Of a stretch of 64,000 nucleotides of DNA, positions 23,925-34,229 are shown one piece after another (the first letter of the stretch is position 1; every line of letters starts with the position of its first letter). Below the pieces are notes generated by a model that was not told the DNA's origin, ran no database searches, and saw only the letters and a program-made list of their open reading frames with translations. Position numbers and translations under genes: made by a program. The DNA is taken from assembly GCA_000733355.1 (NCBI GenBank), contig JNVV01000033.1, positions 131,884 through 195,883 on the forward strand. The letters run 5' to 3'. The DNA comes from Falciphora oryzae. Its lineage: Eukaryota; Ascomycota; Sordariomycetes; Magnaporthales; Magnaporthaceae.

Positions 23925-24375
23925 CTACGGCTCACCCCGAGGCTGATAGCGGGCACCTTTGACGCCTAGACAGCTAGGATGCACCGAATTGAAGCTTAAA
24001 TTCCCCCCTGCCGGCTGCTGATTTTCCTGTGCCGCCTCCAAACGCGCCACCAGTCCGTCCAGCGAGCCGGCTTCTGCGGCCGCAGCTTCGGCACCCCCCG
24101 CAGCCTCCGTAGCCGTAGCCTCCGCAGCAACCGCCGCAGCCCGGGTGTACACGAGCCGGACAAGTTTACACGAGGCGTCGTAGACGGCCGCCGCCGCGTT
24201 CGGTGTGGCACATTTGGATATTATTTAATTTAGAAGTGTCGAATATTCCAGGAAGAGAGCCGCGGCTTTTTCCACAGTATGCTTTTCCGGATCCGGCGGC
24301 TGTATCAATTGATGTTGTTCCAGTTCCCCACGTATACGCTCTATCCTGCGTCCAAAGGGATGCTCACGCTCCAAC
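23925..24375 (-). pseudogene. Alanine-rich and helical relic, unrecognised
   Basis: Two minus-strand pieces in different frames look coding: [20 protein letters not shown] near 24375-24310, and an Ala/Glu-rich segment then SLDGLVARLEAAQENQQPAG near 24110-24010. The first stops exactly where the Gypsy-A sequence begins, so it was probably cut by that insertion. A gag-like helical protein is possible but unproven. Confidence 0.3.
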
Positions 24376-25204
24376 CCCGAAACCAATAAACTGCACCCCG
24401 TTGCCTTCCATTTACGTAAAATGTCGCCCGCCGAAATCAACTATAAAATCCACGATAAGGAACTTTTAGCGGTCGTCGACTATTTCGCTAGGTGGAAACA
24501 TTACTTCGAAAAGGCAAAGCACTGGATAGAAGTTTATATAAATTACCGGAACCTCGAATATTTCCTAACGGCCAAAGTTTTTAATTGAAAGCAAGCTAAA
24601 TGGGCATAACAGCTAGCTGGTTATTGGTTTATAATTAACTACCAGCTAGGAAAGCAAAATAAAAAGGCCGATATGCTATCGAAATTACCTCAACACAAGC
24701 CTAAAAAAAGGGGGAATAAAAATCAGCCGATTACGACGATCCTGCAAAAAAAACACTTCCCAGCAAAAATTTCGGCCTTAAAAAGATAAAAAAAATAACC
24801 CCATGGAAAAAGCTTTGCCGCAAAAAGCACCTTCTTTCCTCCTATCCCCAAACCGGCTTTGCAATATTCCTATCCTAAAATAAGCAACGGAATTTACTAA
24901 TAAAATTAAACAAACTGGTATAACGGATCCCGAATACCAAAGTCGCTTCCAAAAGCCCGAAAAAGGTAAAAAAGTAAAAGATAGCCTGCTTTATTATAAA
25001 AAAAAATTATAAGTGCCAACGGAAGCCCTATAAAAAGAAGTCCTCGAATCCGAACATAACACAAAAGTCGCTGGACATATAGGTATGGATAAAACCCTCG
25101 AATTAATTACTCGACACTTTTAATAGCCCAATATCGAAGCAAAAGTCCGGGAATACGTAAAGGGATACCTGGAGTGCTAACGCAATAAAGCCTTAAAGCA
25201 TGCC

Positions 25205-25438
25205 TGTTGGATCAATGGCAGCGCACGCATTTGGACCTCGGCAAAGGACGTGCCACAGCCCCTTTCAGGGGCTGTGGGGCCCCCACAAGCCTCCCTATAA
25301 AAGGGGGCCTCTGGCCCCCTCTAGTACAGATAGATCCTACCTACTTGATACGCATGCATACAAGACCTTTGATCACTGATCAGTGTGCGTCACCGTTGGA
25401 GATCTCCGTGCCTGACAGGAGTAACACTCCTACCAACA
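25205..25438 (+). repeat. Solo LTR, Copia-type, 234 bp, TSD ATGCC
   Basis: TGTTGGATCA...CTACCAACA, flanked by ATGCC at 25200-25204 and 25439-25443. Its last 70 bases resemble the LTR of inner Copia (GGAGATCTCCG, ACTCCTACCAACA), so it is a related subfamily. It contains a perfect 10-bp hairpin CCACAGCCCC/GGGGCTGTGG and a TATA box (CTATAAAAGG). It is little mutated compared with the Gypsy-A copy around it, so it arrived later. Confidence 0.9.
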
Positions 25439-26152
25439 ATGCCCCTTTTAAACCCCTACAACCTATAAAGCTGCATTACCAGCCTTAAAAAACGGTAGCT
25501 ATAAACTTCATTACGGACCTCCTTTTAAGTGATAGGTGCGATTTAATTTAGGTAATAGTAAACCCCTTTGCCAAAATGGCGCATTTCGTCCCCCTCAAAA
25601 TCGAAGGTAAAAAATCGGATAACCTTATCCGTATTTTCGCCAAAAAATACTAGCAACTGCACGGTATGCCTTTAGATATTATCTCTAATAAAAATTCCAA
25701 ATTTACGAGCTACTTATGGAAAGATTTCCTCCGTTTGGTAGGCATTAAACTAAAAATGAGCACTACCTTCCATCCCCAAACGGATGAACAAACCGAAAAG
25801 CTTAACTAAAACCTAAAAGCCTACCTTAGGTTTTTCGTAAATTACGAAATAACCAACTGGGTCAAGCTGTTACCCATGGCGGAATTTGCCTATAATAATA
25901 TATCTTCGGCAAATACCTCCATTACTCCCTTTTTCGCCAACTACGGGTACCACCCAGCTTCTAATAATCCCCCTTTCTTAGGACGAATACGCAATTCAAC
26001 AAGCCAACTTTACTGGCATTAGATAACCTAAATGCACGAAAAAGCCAAATAACACCTCGAAAAAGCCCGGGAACGAATAAAGCATTAGGCCAATAAAAAA
26101 AAGCCCCTCGCCTGTCCTTACCGAAAAACAATTAGTTATATTAAACGCCCAG

Positions 26153-27120
26153 CGGCAGCCTACCACCTACCAACGGAACCCCGAGGTCGGCCCCGGGGCG
26201 CAGCCAAGGAGATGGCGAAAAAACAAAGAGCATGTCTTAAAGTGGTGGCTGGAGCTTATAAAGCAACCTCGCTGGCACACCTCGAAACAGAAACCCACGT
26301 GCCGCCCTTGGATTTATACTTAAACGAAAGGGTTATAAACACGGAAAATAGATGGGAAGAAACCGGGATGACGCAGCGCATCAACGAAGTAACAGCGAAG
26401 GTAGCGGACCGTTTCCAGAGATTCGGCTACAAAGAACGAAAAAGGCCCCACCCCCAAAGCGGATAAGCGAAAAGAGAGTGGGCAGCACGATAGGACCGGC
26501 CCGAAACAGCGCTAAAACCGAAACGAGCACCCGTCCCCCACGGAGAGGAGTGGAAATCCAAACACAAGCACGCAAAGCGCTGGAACCCTAACGTAACAAT
26601 GGAATGGAAGTTGAAAATGGCCAATACGACGGCAACAGCGAGGAGAGCGAACCGGTACAGGACCGCGTGCCCAGCGGATAACCCCCTGTTTACGGAAAAG
26701 ATAGTCGAATACCACGAAGGGATGCCAAAGGTACACAGCTCGGTAGCAATCCAAATTAGAACGGAAAAACTAGGGCTAAATTCGTTCCTGTTCAGCAAAG
26801 GCGTACCCGACGCGGCGACGCCACTATGCGAGTGTGGCAGCGGATAAAAGGAAACAGCGTGGCACGTATTAACCCAATGCGCCCGATGGGACAGGCAGCG
26901 GGAAGGCACCGTGCTAACGCAAGCAAATAGCCGGAGAGCGTACTTCGAACTGTAGGAAACAGGGGGCACACCGTTTAAGGAAATGGCACGCATAATGTTT
27001 CGCATAGGAAGACTATTAGATTTTAGGGCGGCTAAAAAGGCAAAAAGGGAACGCATAAGGAGAGAAGAGGAAAAGCAACGCTACCGAGCCGAAAACGAAC
27101 CGAACCAAAAAAGACTATGA
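26153..27120 (+). pseudogene. LINE-B ORF2 C-terminal part
   Basis: Frame 1 reads QRACLKVVAGAYKATSLAHL and THVPPLDLYLNERV, the segment that follows the reverse transcriptase in Tad-clade LINEs, then a long linker, then PLCECGSG-stop-KETAWHVLTQC, the Cys/His motif typical of LINE ORF2 ends. Stops near 26464, 26491, 26845 and 26953 are RIP-type; the frame is otherwise kept until TGA at 27118-27120. The catalytic reverse transcriptase is absent because of 5' truncation. LINE-B belongs to a different family from LINE-A: there is no RNase H and the 3' end differs. Confidence 0.7.
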
Positions 27121-27227
27121 AAAAGCAAACGAAAGCACCATACCCGAGAAGCGAAAAGGAAAAGAAAACCACGCAAACACCAACGCCACGCAACCGAGTC
27201 GCTATAAGGGGAAAACCGAGGAAACTA

Positions 27228-28645
27228 CTAAGGGGGGTTGGCAAAAGGACGACGACGGAAGCCATCATCGTTCATATCCCGCTTCATTTCATTAAAAACG
27301 TCCTCCCGGCATTCCGACAGTATTTTATTAAAAACGTCCTCGGTAACGTTTTGCCAAAGGGAAACCTAAAAAATACCGTGGAGTTAGCGGACTAAAAGCG
27401 GACAGCAAAAGCGAAAAAACAAACACCCACCCGTATCTTAGCCCGTTTAAAAGCCAGCTTTTCCATCCGAATGCGATTCTCCGTGCTCCATTTAGTAACG
27501 ATCCTTTCGGCCCAGCCCGACATAGCCTGGCCCGGGGGCACCATATTGCCGGAAAGGGAGCGGACCAGACCCGAACCACTAAAGGCAGCCACAGCAGCGA
27601 AGGCATTCCCAAAACTAGCAGGGAACGAGCGGCCAAACCCGGCGCCGGAAAGAATACCGGACCGCTTAAGGATATCCTTCGAAACACGGTAATACCCGGC
27701 GATCGCATGCTCTAAACCGGTATAGCGAGCCTAAAATGAAAAGAAATGTCAGGACAGGACAGATAACGGCCCGGAACAAAGGCGGTACACATTTTGGCAG
27801 CAGCATGGACATCCGCAAACGTAGCATCGCGGCCCGCACTAGTTTTAGGCAGGGACTGCATATAGCGATAGTGGGCACGAAGAACAGCGGCAACCTGGTC
27901 CTCGGAACCAGTAGGAGGCTACCGCGACGGGAACGAAACGTTAGCGACGAAATCGCGAGCGGATACCAAAAGGGAGCGACCAACCTAAACGCAAGCACCA
28001 CGCGATTAAATGCAGCCTACACAGGTGAGGCCTTTGGTAGCTGGAATCACCATATCAGTAAAACCGGAAACGGAGCGGAAAAAAGCAGGATAAAGAGCGC
28101 TACACACAGGCCTTGTAATAGCACCAGCGCACAGCACCGGCACCGTCGATACCGTTAGCGAGACGCTAAAAACAGCTAACGCACATTTTATACGAGGGAT
28201 TAGGAAGTTAAAAAGGCGGAACAGGAAAGACAGCGGGGCGGCAAACATACACCATGTCGTCGTAGGAAACGCAGTTGTCGGGGACCTTAACCGCCGGCAA
28301 ATACTCCGATTAACTATATAGGCGGTAAGGCTGGGAAAAAAAGAGGAAATTAGCCACAAAACCGGGAAAAGAACGGAGCAAAGCCGCACCCACAGCTTTA
28401 ATACGAGGGTCCTAAACGCCGTCGCCCAAGCCGCCGTCGCTTAAGCCGCTGCCGTCGTTTTCGTCCGCAAACGGAGGGCGACTGCAAGGACAACTGCCAC
28501 CGCCACCACCACTACCACTACTGCCACTAGCTGCAGCGGCGGAAGCGGCGCGGCTACCGCCCGTAGCTCCGCTACCGGGATTGCCACCGCGACCGCTACT
28601 ACCACCACCGCGGGGAGACTTGGGAGCTTTATCCTTGGGAGCTAT
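27228..28645 (-). pseudogene. Antisense intron-containing gene inside LINE-B
   Basis: The minus strand shows a long coding region with RIP stops. The ancestral start is probably ATA at 28645-28643 (ATG to ATA) in GCAGC-ATA-GCTCCCAAGG, giving APKDKAPKSPRGGG. A Gly/Ser/Ala-rich low-complexity segment follows, then PRIKAVGAALLRSFPGFVAN, then a Cys-containing region (PDNCVSYDDMVYVC, YKMCVSCF, WCYYKAC, LTCVGCI), then VAAVLRAHYRYMQSLPKTSA, then GFGRSFPASFGNAFAAV and WAERIVTKWSTENRIRMEKL. A 65-nt intron (27430-27366) has GTGGGT donor, GCTAAC branch site and TAG acceptor, and the frame is kept across it into VSLWQNVTEDVFNKILS and a stop at 27230-27228. Frame changes near 28060 and 27745 may mark further introns or indels. 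It lies tail-to-tail with ORF2, about 107 bases apart, and a CT-rich leader precedes the start. I do not recognise the family. Confidence 0.55.
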
Positions 28646-29084
28646 GCTGCAAAAGAATAAGAAACGGAGGGAAACGAGGCGCGAGCGAGCAGGAACCTAA
28701 ATGCAAGCAGGAAAAAAGGAAGCGCGGGCAAAAGGGCAGGACCGGAAGTGGTGGTGAAAAGAGAGCGAAAAGGAAAGAAAAAGGAAGGAAAAAGGGCCTT
28801 TTGTAGCTGGGAAAAGGAAGGCCGGTGGAGACCCGGATCCGGAGGGAAACAAAGGGAAGTTACCACCAAAAACCACAACGCACAACAACGCAGCAACAAA
28901 AAAAAGTCACCCAAATGACGCGATCCAAGAAGAGGGAGGCAACTAACAGAAAGATCAGATGCAAGCCACAGAGGCGGACCCGAACCGCACGCGGAGCAAC
29001 GGCCCCGGAAGCGGGCACCCACCAAAAGCTGAATCACCCAAAGTCACGAAGCAAAACGCCAGACCCGGAGGGCCCGCCCGCGGC
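28646..29084 (-). promoter_or_regulatory. Likely promoter/leader of the LINE-B antisense gene
   Basis: On the minus strand this is strongly pyrimidine-rich (runs of TTCC, CTTT and TTTC between about 28850 and 28730), as is common in front of fungal genes, with TTTCTTATTCTTTTGCAG just before the putative start. That stretch also looks like an intron 3' end, so an upstream exon is possible. Function is inferred from composition and position only. Confidence 0.3.
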
Positions 29085-29333
29085 TGGGACCCGGAGCAGA
29101 GCCGGGCCAACTCACGCGAAGAAGCCACATCAGGGCGCCATAATACGAGTACTAATACAGACATTCCGTTACGAGGGTAAGACCCGACACCAAGGCGCTG
29201 CCCCGGTTGGGACCCGGAGCGGAGCCGGGCCAACTTACGCGGAAAAGCCACACCAGGACGCCATAACACGAGTACCAACACAGCCGTTTCGCTACGAGGG
29301 CGAAACCCGGCGCCGAAACGCTGCCCCGGCGCA
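29085..29333 (+). repeat. Two tandem copies of a ~125-bp unit
   Basis: 29085-29208 and 29209-29333 align along their full length, starting GGGACCCGGAGC and ending GCTGCCCCGG, with mostly transition differences. The unit sits between the antisense gene and the LINE-B 3' end. It could be a repeated promoter or 3' UTR module. Confidence 0.75.
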
Positions 29334-29611
29334 ACATACCCTTATTCCCTTACGTACTTTCCTTTTGTTCCACTGATTACAAAGACGCTTCCACGACGGA
29401 ACCCTTACGAGCAGTCGCATGAAGACAAGCAGACGGTACCACTGTTTAACATAGCAGGACCGTATACGAAGAGCAGATATGGTTTTTACTCCCAGGCTCC
29501 GGAGCGGGGGCGATACGCACCCGAGGACGAGTTCAAGGGTTTTTACATGTAAATATTACATAGTAGAGGCACCGAGGTCTTATATAGACATAACGGTAGT
29601 ATGAATATATA
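29334..29611. other. 3' end of LINE-B, no gene
   Basis: No coding frame. It ends in GTATGAATATATATA just before the target duplication, the place where a LINE tail is expected. Confidence 0.4.
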
Positions 29612-30123
29612 TATATTAAACGCCCGGCATATAAAAACCCGTCGCCCCGCTAAAAAACTTAATGCCAAAATGCTCGGGCCCTTCCGGATCTTTAAGGTTA
29701 TTTCTCCCACGGCGGTACGATTAGCTCTGCCTTAAACCTGGAAAATCTATAACGCTTTCCACGTATCCCTTATCGAACCCTACCGCTTTAGCATTCAAAC
29801 ACGACCTAACCCTAACCAGGTACTGCGGGAAGCTCCTTCGGTTATAGGAAATTTCGTTATAAAAAATGTTATAAATTGCATAGATACAAGCGGGAAGGTT
29901 CGTTACCTTGTCCGATGGGAAAATTACCTACGAAAAAAGGACTGGACGTAGGAACCTTAAAAGCACTTCGATACCGACGGATTTAAGCAACACGTTGTTA
30001 CCTTTTATCTGCTTAACCCCGATAAGCTTAGGGACCCCCGCGTGCCATAAGATATAGGCGCGGCCGCATCCTTTAAACGGGCTTCAAAAGGTCTCGAAAC
30101 GCGCCCTAGGAAAAGGAGGATAG

Positions 30124-30408
30124 TGTCACACGAAAAAACTCGTGGACTCACCTAATCGGCCCCACAAAAGGCCCGGGAACCGGAATAGGTGCCTAACGGC
30201 CCCGAGGCCCAAAGGCCGAAGGCCGGAAGGGCAGTGTGAATCATATACTCAATACTTCGCACAGATCACAGGGTGGTTTATATAAACCCTGCCATTTCCT
30301 GTGTTCTTCCTAAAAGATTCCTTTTTCCTTAAGCATTTTATAAGCCTATAGAAAGATTATTTGCAATATAAAAATCCTTCTCCAAGCCGTCTTTAACCCC
30401 TTGTTACA
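30124..30408 (+). repeat. 3' LTR of Gypsy-A copy D
   Basis: 285 bp, TGTCACACGA...TTGTTACA, preceded by the same GAGGATAG internal end as copy 1. The 3' flank is AGCGA, inside the 33-nt minisatellite of another element. The matching 5' LTR is missing. Confidence 0.9.
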
Positions 30409-30410
30409 AG

Positions 30411-30710
30411 CGATACCATGCAAAAATATAATGCCGTATAGGAATACGATGCCGCGTAAAGTCGCGATGCCGTAAAAAGCGATACCGCGTAAAGTCGCGA
30501 TACCGCTAAAAGCGATGCCGCGCAAAGCCGCGATGCCGCTAAAAGCGATACCGCGTAGAAACGCGATGCCGCTGAAAAAAGCGATGCCGTTGGAAGCGAT
30601 ACCGCGCGGAAACGCGATGCCGCCGAAAAAAGTGATACCGCGTAAAGCTGCGATGCCGCTAAAAGCGATGCCGCCGGAAAAAGCAATGCTGCTTAAAAAG
30701 GCGATAAAGT
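30411..30710 (+). repeat. 33-nt minisatellite coding for an 11-residue repeat
   Basis: About nine units of a 33-nt repeat built from alternating 15- and 18-nt pieces (GCGATGCCGCTAAAA, GCGATACCGCGTAAAGTC). Read in the frame of the downstream integrase, each unit gives R-D-A-A-K-S-D-A/T-A-(Q or stop)-S. The stops are TAA/TAG at the Gln position. It therefore looks like a repetitive linker coded just upstream of the integrase of a Ty3 element, cut on its left by the Gypsy-A copy D LTR. Confidence 0.7.
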
Positions 30711-30949
30711 TAGGAAAAGCTGAACTATTTACAAAAGATACTATATAAACGAAAACGGAGTTTTGTATTTCCGGGGACGTTTAGTAATATTTGTTTAAAA
30801 GGCGCTAAAAGCTCAAATTATAACCTAGCACTACGACGACCCCCGAACCGGACATTTTGGAATTTATAAAACAGTAGAATTTATTAAACGCAAGTTTTAT
30901 TAGGAAAACCTGGATAAAGATATTGTAATTTACGTTAAATCGTACTAGG
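30711..30949 (+). pseudogene. Ty3-type integrase zinc-domain fragment (element E)
   Basis: In frame with the minisatellite: YYINENGVLYFRGRLVIFV, then QHYDDPRTGHFGIYKTVEFI and NLDKDIVIYVKSY. This is the H2C2 zinc-binding region at the start of a Ty3 integrase (H-x4-H... with the Cys pair lost at the end by mutation and truncation). The outer Copia LTR begins at 30950 and cuts it. Only this scrap of element E is present. Confidence 0.65.
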
Positions 30950-31250
30950 TGTTAGATTGCACTAACCTGTGCAGGCAATCGGCAAAGCCCAGAAAGAGCC
31001 GGATCCTCCGGTCTCGTAATTTCTAATTACAGGATCAAAGGACCCGCAAGCCCGCGGAAGCTGGGAGCAAGAGAAAGGCTTTTTAGTAATTTAGATCGTG
31101 TATATATAGCCTCCCTTTTACTCCCTCTCTAGCAGATAAATTCTTTTCCTTTTCGTGCATAATAAATTGGATTCTTTTAATATAAGGGATTATTGTTTAC
31201 CTTTTTTTGAAAATCTCTGAACCCAACAGGAATACTAACTCCTACTAACA
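30950..31250 (+). repeat. 5' LTR of outer Copia
   Basis: 301 bp, TGTTAGATTGCAC...CTACTAACA, homologous along its length to the inner Copia LTRs but with many C-to-T/G-to-A changes. Even its terminal TGTTGG/CCAACA is changed to TGTTAG/CTAACA. It keeps a GTGTATATATAG TATA region. Confidence 0.9.
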
Positions 31251-31925
31251 CTAATTAGTATTGCCCTAAAGTAACACAAAAAAGCAAAATAAAGGGTCCT
31301 TTTTGGAAGCCCCGACCTGCCAACAGGCCAAAGCGGTTTTAGTTAAAAGATTTGGCGATTTTTACGGAAGGCGTTGCGTAATCCCCGAAAGCACCGACCT
31401 GCTAGTAGGCCAAAGCGGCTTTTGGACCAAAAAATCACCCGAGGCAATACCGTTTGCTAACCTCCGATAACATATCCGGATTAGTTAACCCGGACAACTA
31501 CGAGCGTAGGGAGCAAAAAATTTTGAATTAAAAGCTTTTAAACGCATTTAAAAATTTTAATCTGCTGAAAACTGTTATCGATATATGCGATTAACAATTT
31601 TATAACGAACAAAGCTTTTCCTTAGGATATTTACCGAACGACGCATCCGACGAGCGTCGCAACGCTTGGATTATTAAAACGATAATCGCAAACAAACTAT
31701 ACAAAAGCGAAAACTTATTTATTGCTTATTTCCAAGATTTTAAAGAATGGACCTAACAACATTTTAAGGACATTAATATCCAGATTATACGAGCGTTTAA
31801 AGTCTTCCTAACAAAGCGAGAGATTACTTTCTTAAGTTATATAACGTTTAAAATCACCATTTGTTTCGCAAAACTCCTCGTAAAAACAACGGTATAAAAC
31901 GCGGCGATTAAAGGAACGCTGAAAC

Positions 31926-32298
31926 TGTTCGTGGCACGCTGATATCGATATCAACCGGTTGGGGTGAGAAGGCTTTTGGTATATTCTGTTATCCAAAGTG
32001 TCGTCTGTCTTCTAGAAACAACGGAAGGGCTCCTCGTGCGAGCCCTCTAGATACATATATCCCAATCGCGGAGGCCGCAGGGTGCGGTCGTCCAAGGCCA
32101 GTCCCGGTGCCGGGCTTGACTTGTGACTTGCACCGCCTCCGTGCATGACCGGTGATCTCCGTGCATGACCGGTGATCCCCATTGCCGGACCCTCCGTGTC
32201 AGAGAGGCGGGGCCTCTTTGCCTCGAAGTCCCTGGCTATTGGGGATTCCCGTGCAATGCCCTTTTCCCTTCATGCGACCGTCAATTATCCTTCTAACA
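31926..32298 (+). repeat. Solo LTR, TGTTCGTGG family, copy 1, TSD GAAAC
   Basis: 373 bp, TGTTCGTGGC...CTTCTAACA, flanked by GAAAC on both sides (31921-31925, 32299-32303). It contains the perfect 14-bp palindrome TGATATCGATATCA (31940-31953), two adjacent exact copies of CTCCGTGCATGACCGGTGAT (32137-32176) and a GGGCTC/GAGCCC hairpin. No internal region of this family is present in the window. Confidence 0.92.
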
Positions 32299-33652
32299 GA
32301 AACCTTAATTTCCTAATTATAAAACGAACGTAAAAACCGAGGCTAATCCACCGGCCGAGGTTTTTATTTCAGACCGACCCCTCCAGTTACCACCTTTTTT
32401 AAACCCCACGCGGTTAATAAGCGAGATACCGATTTCGCGATTTTACGAACTAAATCGCGGTAAACCGATAACGGGTGGAACCGGTTTACAGCCAAATTTG
32501 CTAACCTAATTTTAGTCGATTCCACTACCGCCCTAATAGCTAACGGAAAGGAGGTTTACAAATTACAACGATTTTGGTAACCTTTTCTAAAAGCGGTAGA
32601 CGAGACCCCCGGCTACGGCGGTCAGTTATGGGCGCCATTACCGGGCGTATTTGGAAGCCCAAGTAAGGCTAACCGACGGAATAACGCGCTAACGATTACG
32701 TTTTGAAACCCTAGTATTAGCCTGATACGAAACGACGCTTTTATTGCTATCAGATTACTAAAAGCTTTTACCGGTCGAAATCCCTAATGCTGTAATTGAT
32801 ACGAGCATAATAAAAGCGTTTAAATAAGCATAGGATAAAAAGCATAGCTATATAGGGGAATAATACGATATTTTTAACGATAAGGTCCTGTTTTTTACAA
32901 ACATATGCGAGATGTTTGGGATTCCCTTTTTACAGCTCAATACGCTTTTTTTATTAACCTTCCGGGGCCGTGCTATTCGGTATTTTATTTTTAAAATAGG
33001 TAAAGGTTATACCTTTAGGGCAATTTACCTGGCCTTTTAAAAGAATTTTGATACTAAAGTTAACAAACAACAGTACTCTATGGATTGGAGCTCGATTACT
33101 TTCTAAACCGTGCGTTTAAAAAGCAAAAACGCAAAGAAATCCAATATGGAAATATTGCAGATTTTGTTTGATAAATTCCAAATTTGCTAACGAGCATTGG
33201 GACTTGCTTATTAGGAAGATTACTAGTTTGTAACGAGCACCCTCCGTGCAGTCTAAGGAGTTTTTAAGTTAAAAATGGCTCTTTCGAAACCAGAAAAGAC
33301 CTTTAAAGGCTTGGCTTCCTAATTTAGGAGTACGATGCAAGTGGAAAAGAACGTTAGTATATTAGGTATTAATTTTGTGGAACGACGGTTTGGAAACACT
33401 ATTTGCCCCGATTACCGTACAAACATTCGAAATAACTTCCGACCCGGTAAACTTTAAAAGCGAAAGCTAAAGTGCTGGATATGTAGCAAACTAGGATACC
33501 GTTTTAAAAAATTATACGCCCGAGGAATAGAAGCAAACCAAAAAGCTGTGGAAACGAAAACGAAAAGCTCGCGGCGAACCGAGGAAGGGATACAAGCAAT
33601 TCCTCGCAAATTACGAGCTTGGCAGCAATAGCGACGAGGAAAATTAGGAAAA

Positions 33653-34024
33653 TGTTCGTGGCACGCCGATATCGATATCAGTCGGTTGGGGTGAGAAGGC
33701 TCTGGTATATTCTGTGTATCCAAAGTCGTCTGTCTTCTAAGTACAACGGAAGGGCTCCTCGTGCGAGCCCTTTGGATAGATATATCTCAACCACGAAGGC
33801 CGCGGGGTGCGGCAGTACAAGCTGGGTCCCGGTGCCGGGCCTGACTTGTGACTCGCACCGCCTCCGTGCATGACCGGTGATCTCCGTACATGACCGGTGA
33901 TCCCCATTGCCGGACCTTCCGTGTCAGAGAGGCGGGGCCTCTCAGTCCCGGAGTCCCTGGCTATTAGGGATTCCCTGTGCTAGTGCCTTTGCCCGTCGTG
34001 CGACCTCTGCCTGCCCTTCTAACA
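33653..34024 (+). repeat. Solo LTR, TGTTCGTGG family, copy 2, TSD GAAAA
   Basis: 372 bp, the same family as 31926-32298, flanked by GAAAA (33648-33652, 34025-34029). The palindrome core GATATCGATATC is kept, and the 20-bp repeat pair has one change (GTGCATG to GTACATG). Confidence 0.92.
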
Positions 34025-34229
34025 GAAAACGCGTTCGAAAATATTTTTAAATATACGACAGACGAAAAGAACGATTTAGCGAGCACTTATTTTATAACAC
34101 CAGCTACGGTAACGTACCTTGCCAACGAGGCCTTTTTATACCGCTTCCACGGTATTAAAGCGCCAAATTTAAATAAAAAGGAATTTACGGCGCTAATAAA
34201 GCAAATATTTGTTTAATATATACTTATAA

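Larger units (their letters stand above)
26153..29611 (+). mobile_element. LINE-B: 5'-truncated Tad-like LINE carrying an antisense gene
   Basis: The insertion is bounded by TATATTAAACGCCC at 26137-26150 and again at 29612-29625 (14 bp, perhaps 16), a variable-length duplication as expected from target-primed reverse transcription. It starts inside the C-terminal part of a LINE ORF2 and ends in a TAT-rich tail. The roughly 2.5 kb after the ORF2 stop is unusually long for a 3' UTR and holds a spliced gene on the other strand (27228-28645) and a 125-bp tandem repeat. Confidence 0.75.
24376..30111 (+). pseudogene. Gypsy-A copy D pol fragments (RNase H, integrase, C-terminus)
   Basis: Segments 24376-25204, 25439-26152 and 29612-30111 join into the same order as copy 1. 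RNase H remnant is [14 protein letters not shown]; integrase zinc-region remnant lies just before 25204; integrase core remnant has NPFAKMAHFVPLKIEG; the C-terminal part is RYLVRWENYLRKKDWT. In this copy the chromodomain-like segment keeps a Trp lost in copy 1, so the two copies carry independent RIP mutations. Confidence 0.7.
24376..30408 (+). mobile_element. Gypsy-A copy D: 5'-truncated, with a nested solo LTR and a nested LINE
   Basis: From 24376 the sequence matches the RNase H part of Gypsy-A copy 1 (from 15752), runs into integrase, is interrupted by a solo LTR (25205-25438) and by LINE-B (26153-29611), then resumes to the 3' LTR at 30124-30408. It is even more mutated than copy 1: almost every line has new TAA/TAG stops. 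The gag, protease and most of the reverse transcriptase are missing. Confidence 0.8.
31251..34229 (+). pseudogene. Outer Copia gag, interrupted by two solo LTRs
   Basis: Homologous to inner Copia 34530-36850, including leader repeats with the CCGACCTG core, a segment equivalent to NNASNERRNTWIIKTIIANK, and the region before the zinc knuckle. Stop codons are frequent. At 34229 it is cut inside the gag/protease junction by inner Copia; the text resumes at 42028 with one copy of TATAA removed. Confidence 0.7.

Noticed and set aside
26427..27056. 209-codon minus-strand hydrophobic ORF
   Set aside because: Shadow of the LINE-B ORF2 C-terminus, which has the expected Cys/His motif on the plus strand.
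28825..29376. 183-codon plus-strand ORF
   Set aside because: Low-complexity reading across the 125-bp tandem repeat, opposite the antisense gene leader; no coding evidence.
30393..30686. 97-codon minus-strand Ala/Ser-rich ORF
   Set aside because: It is the reverse reading of the 33-nt minisatellite; the plus-strand reading is in frame with an integrase domain.
30411..30710. Possible CRISPR-like array
   Set aside because: Units are contiguous 15/18-mers without unique spacers and read as protein; the genome is fungal.
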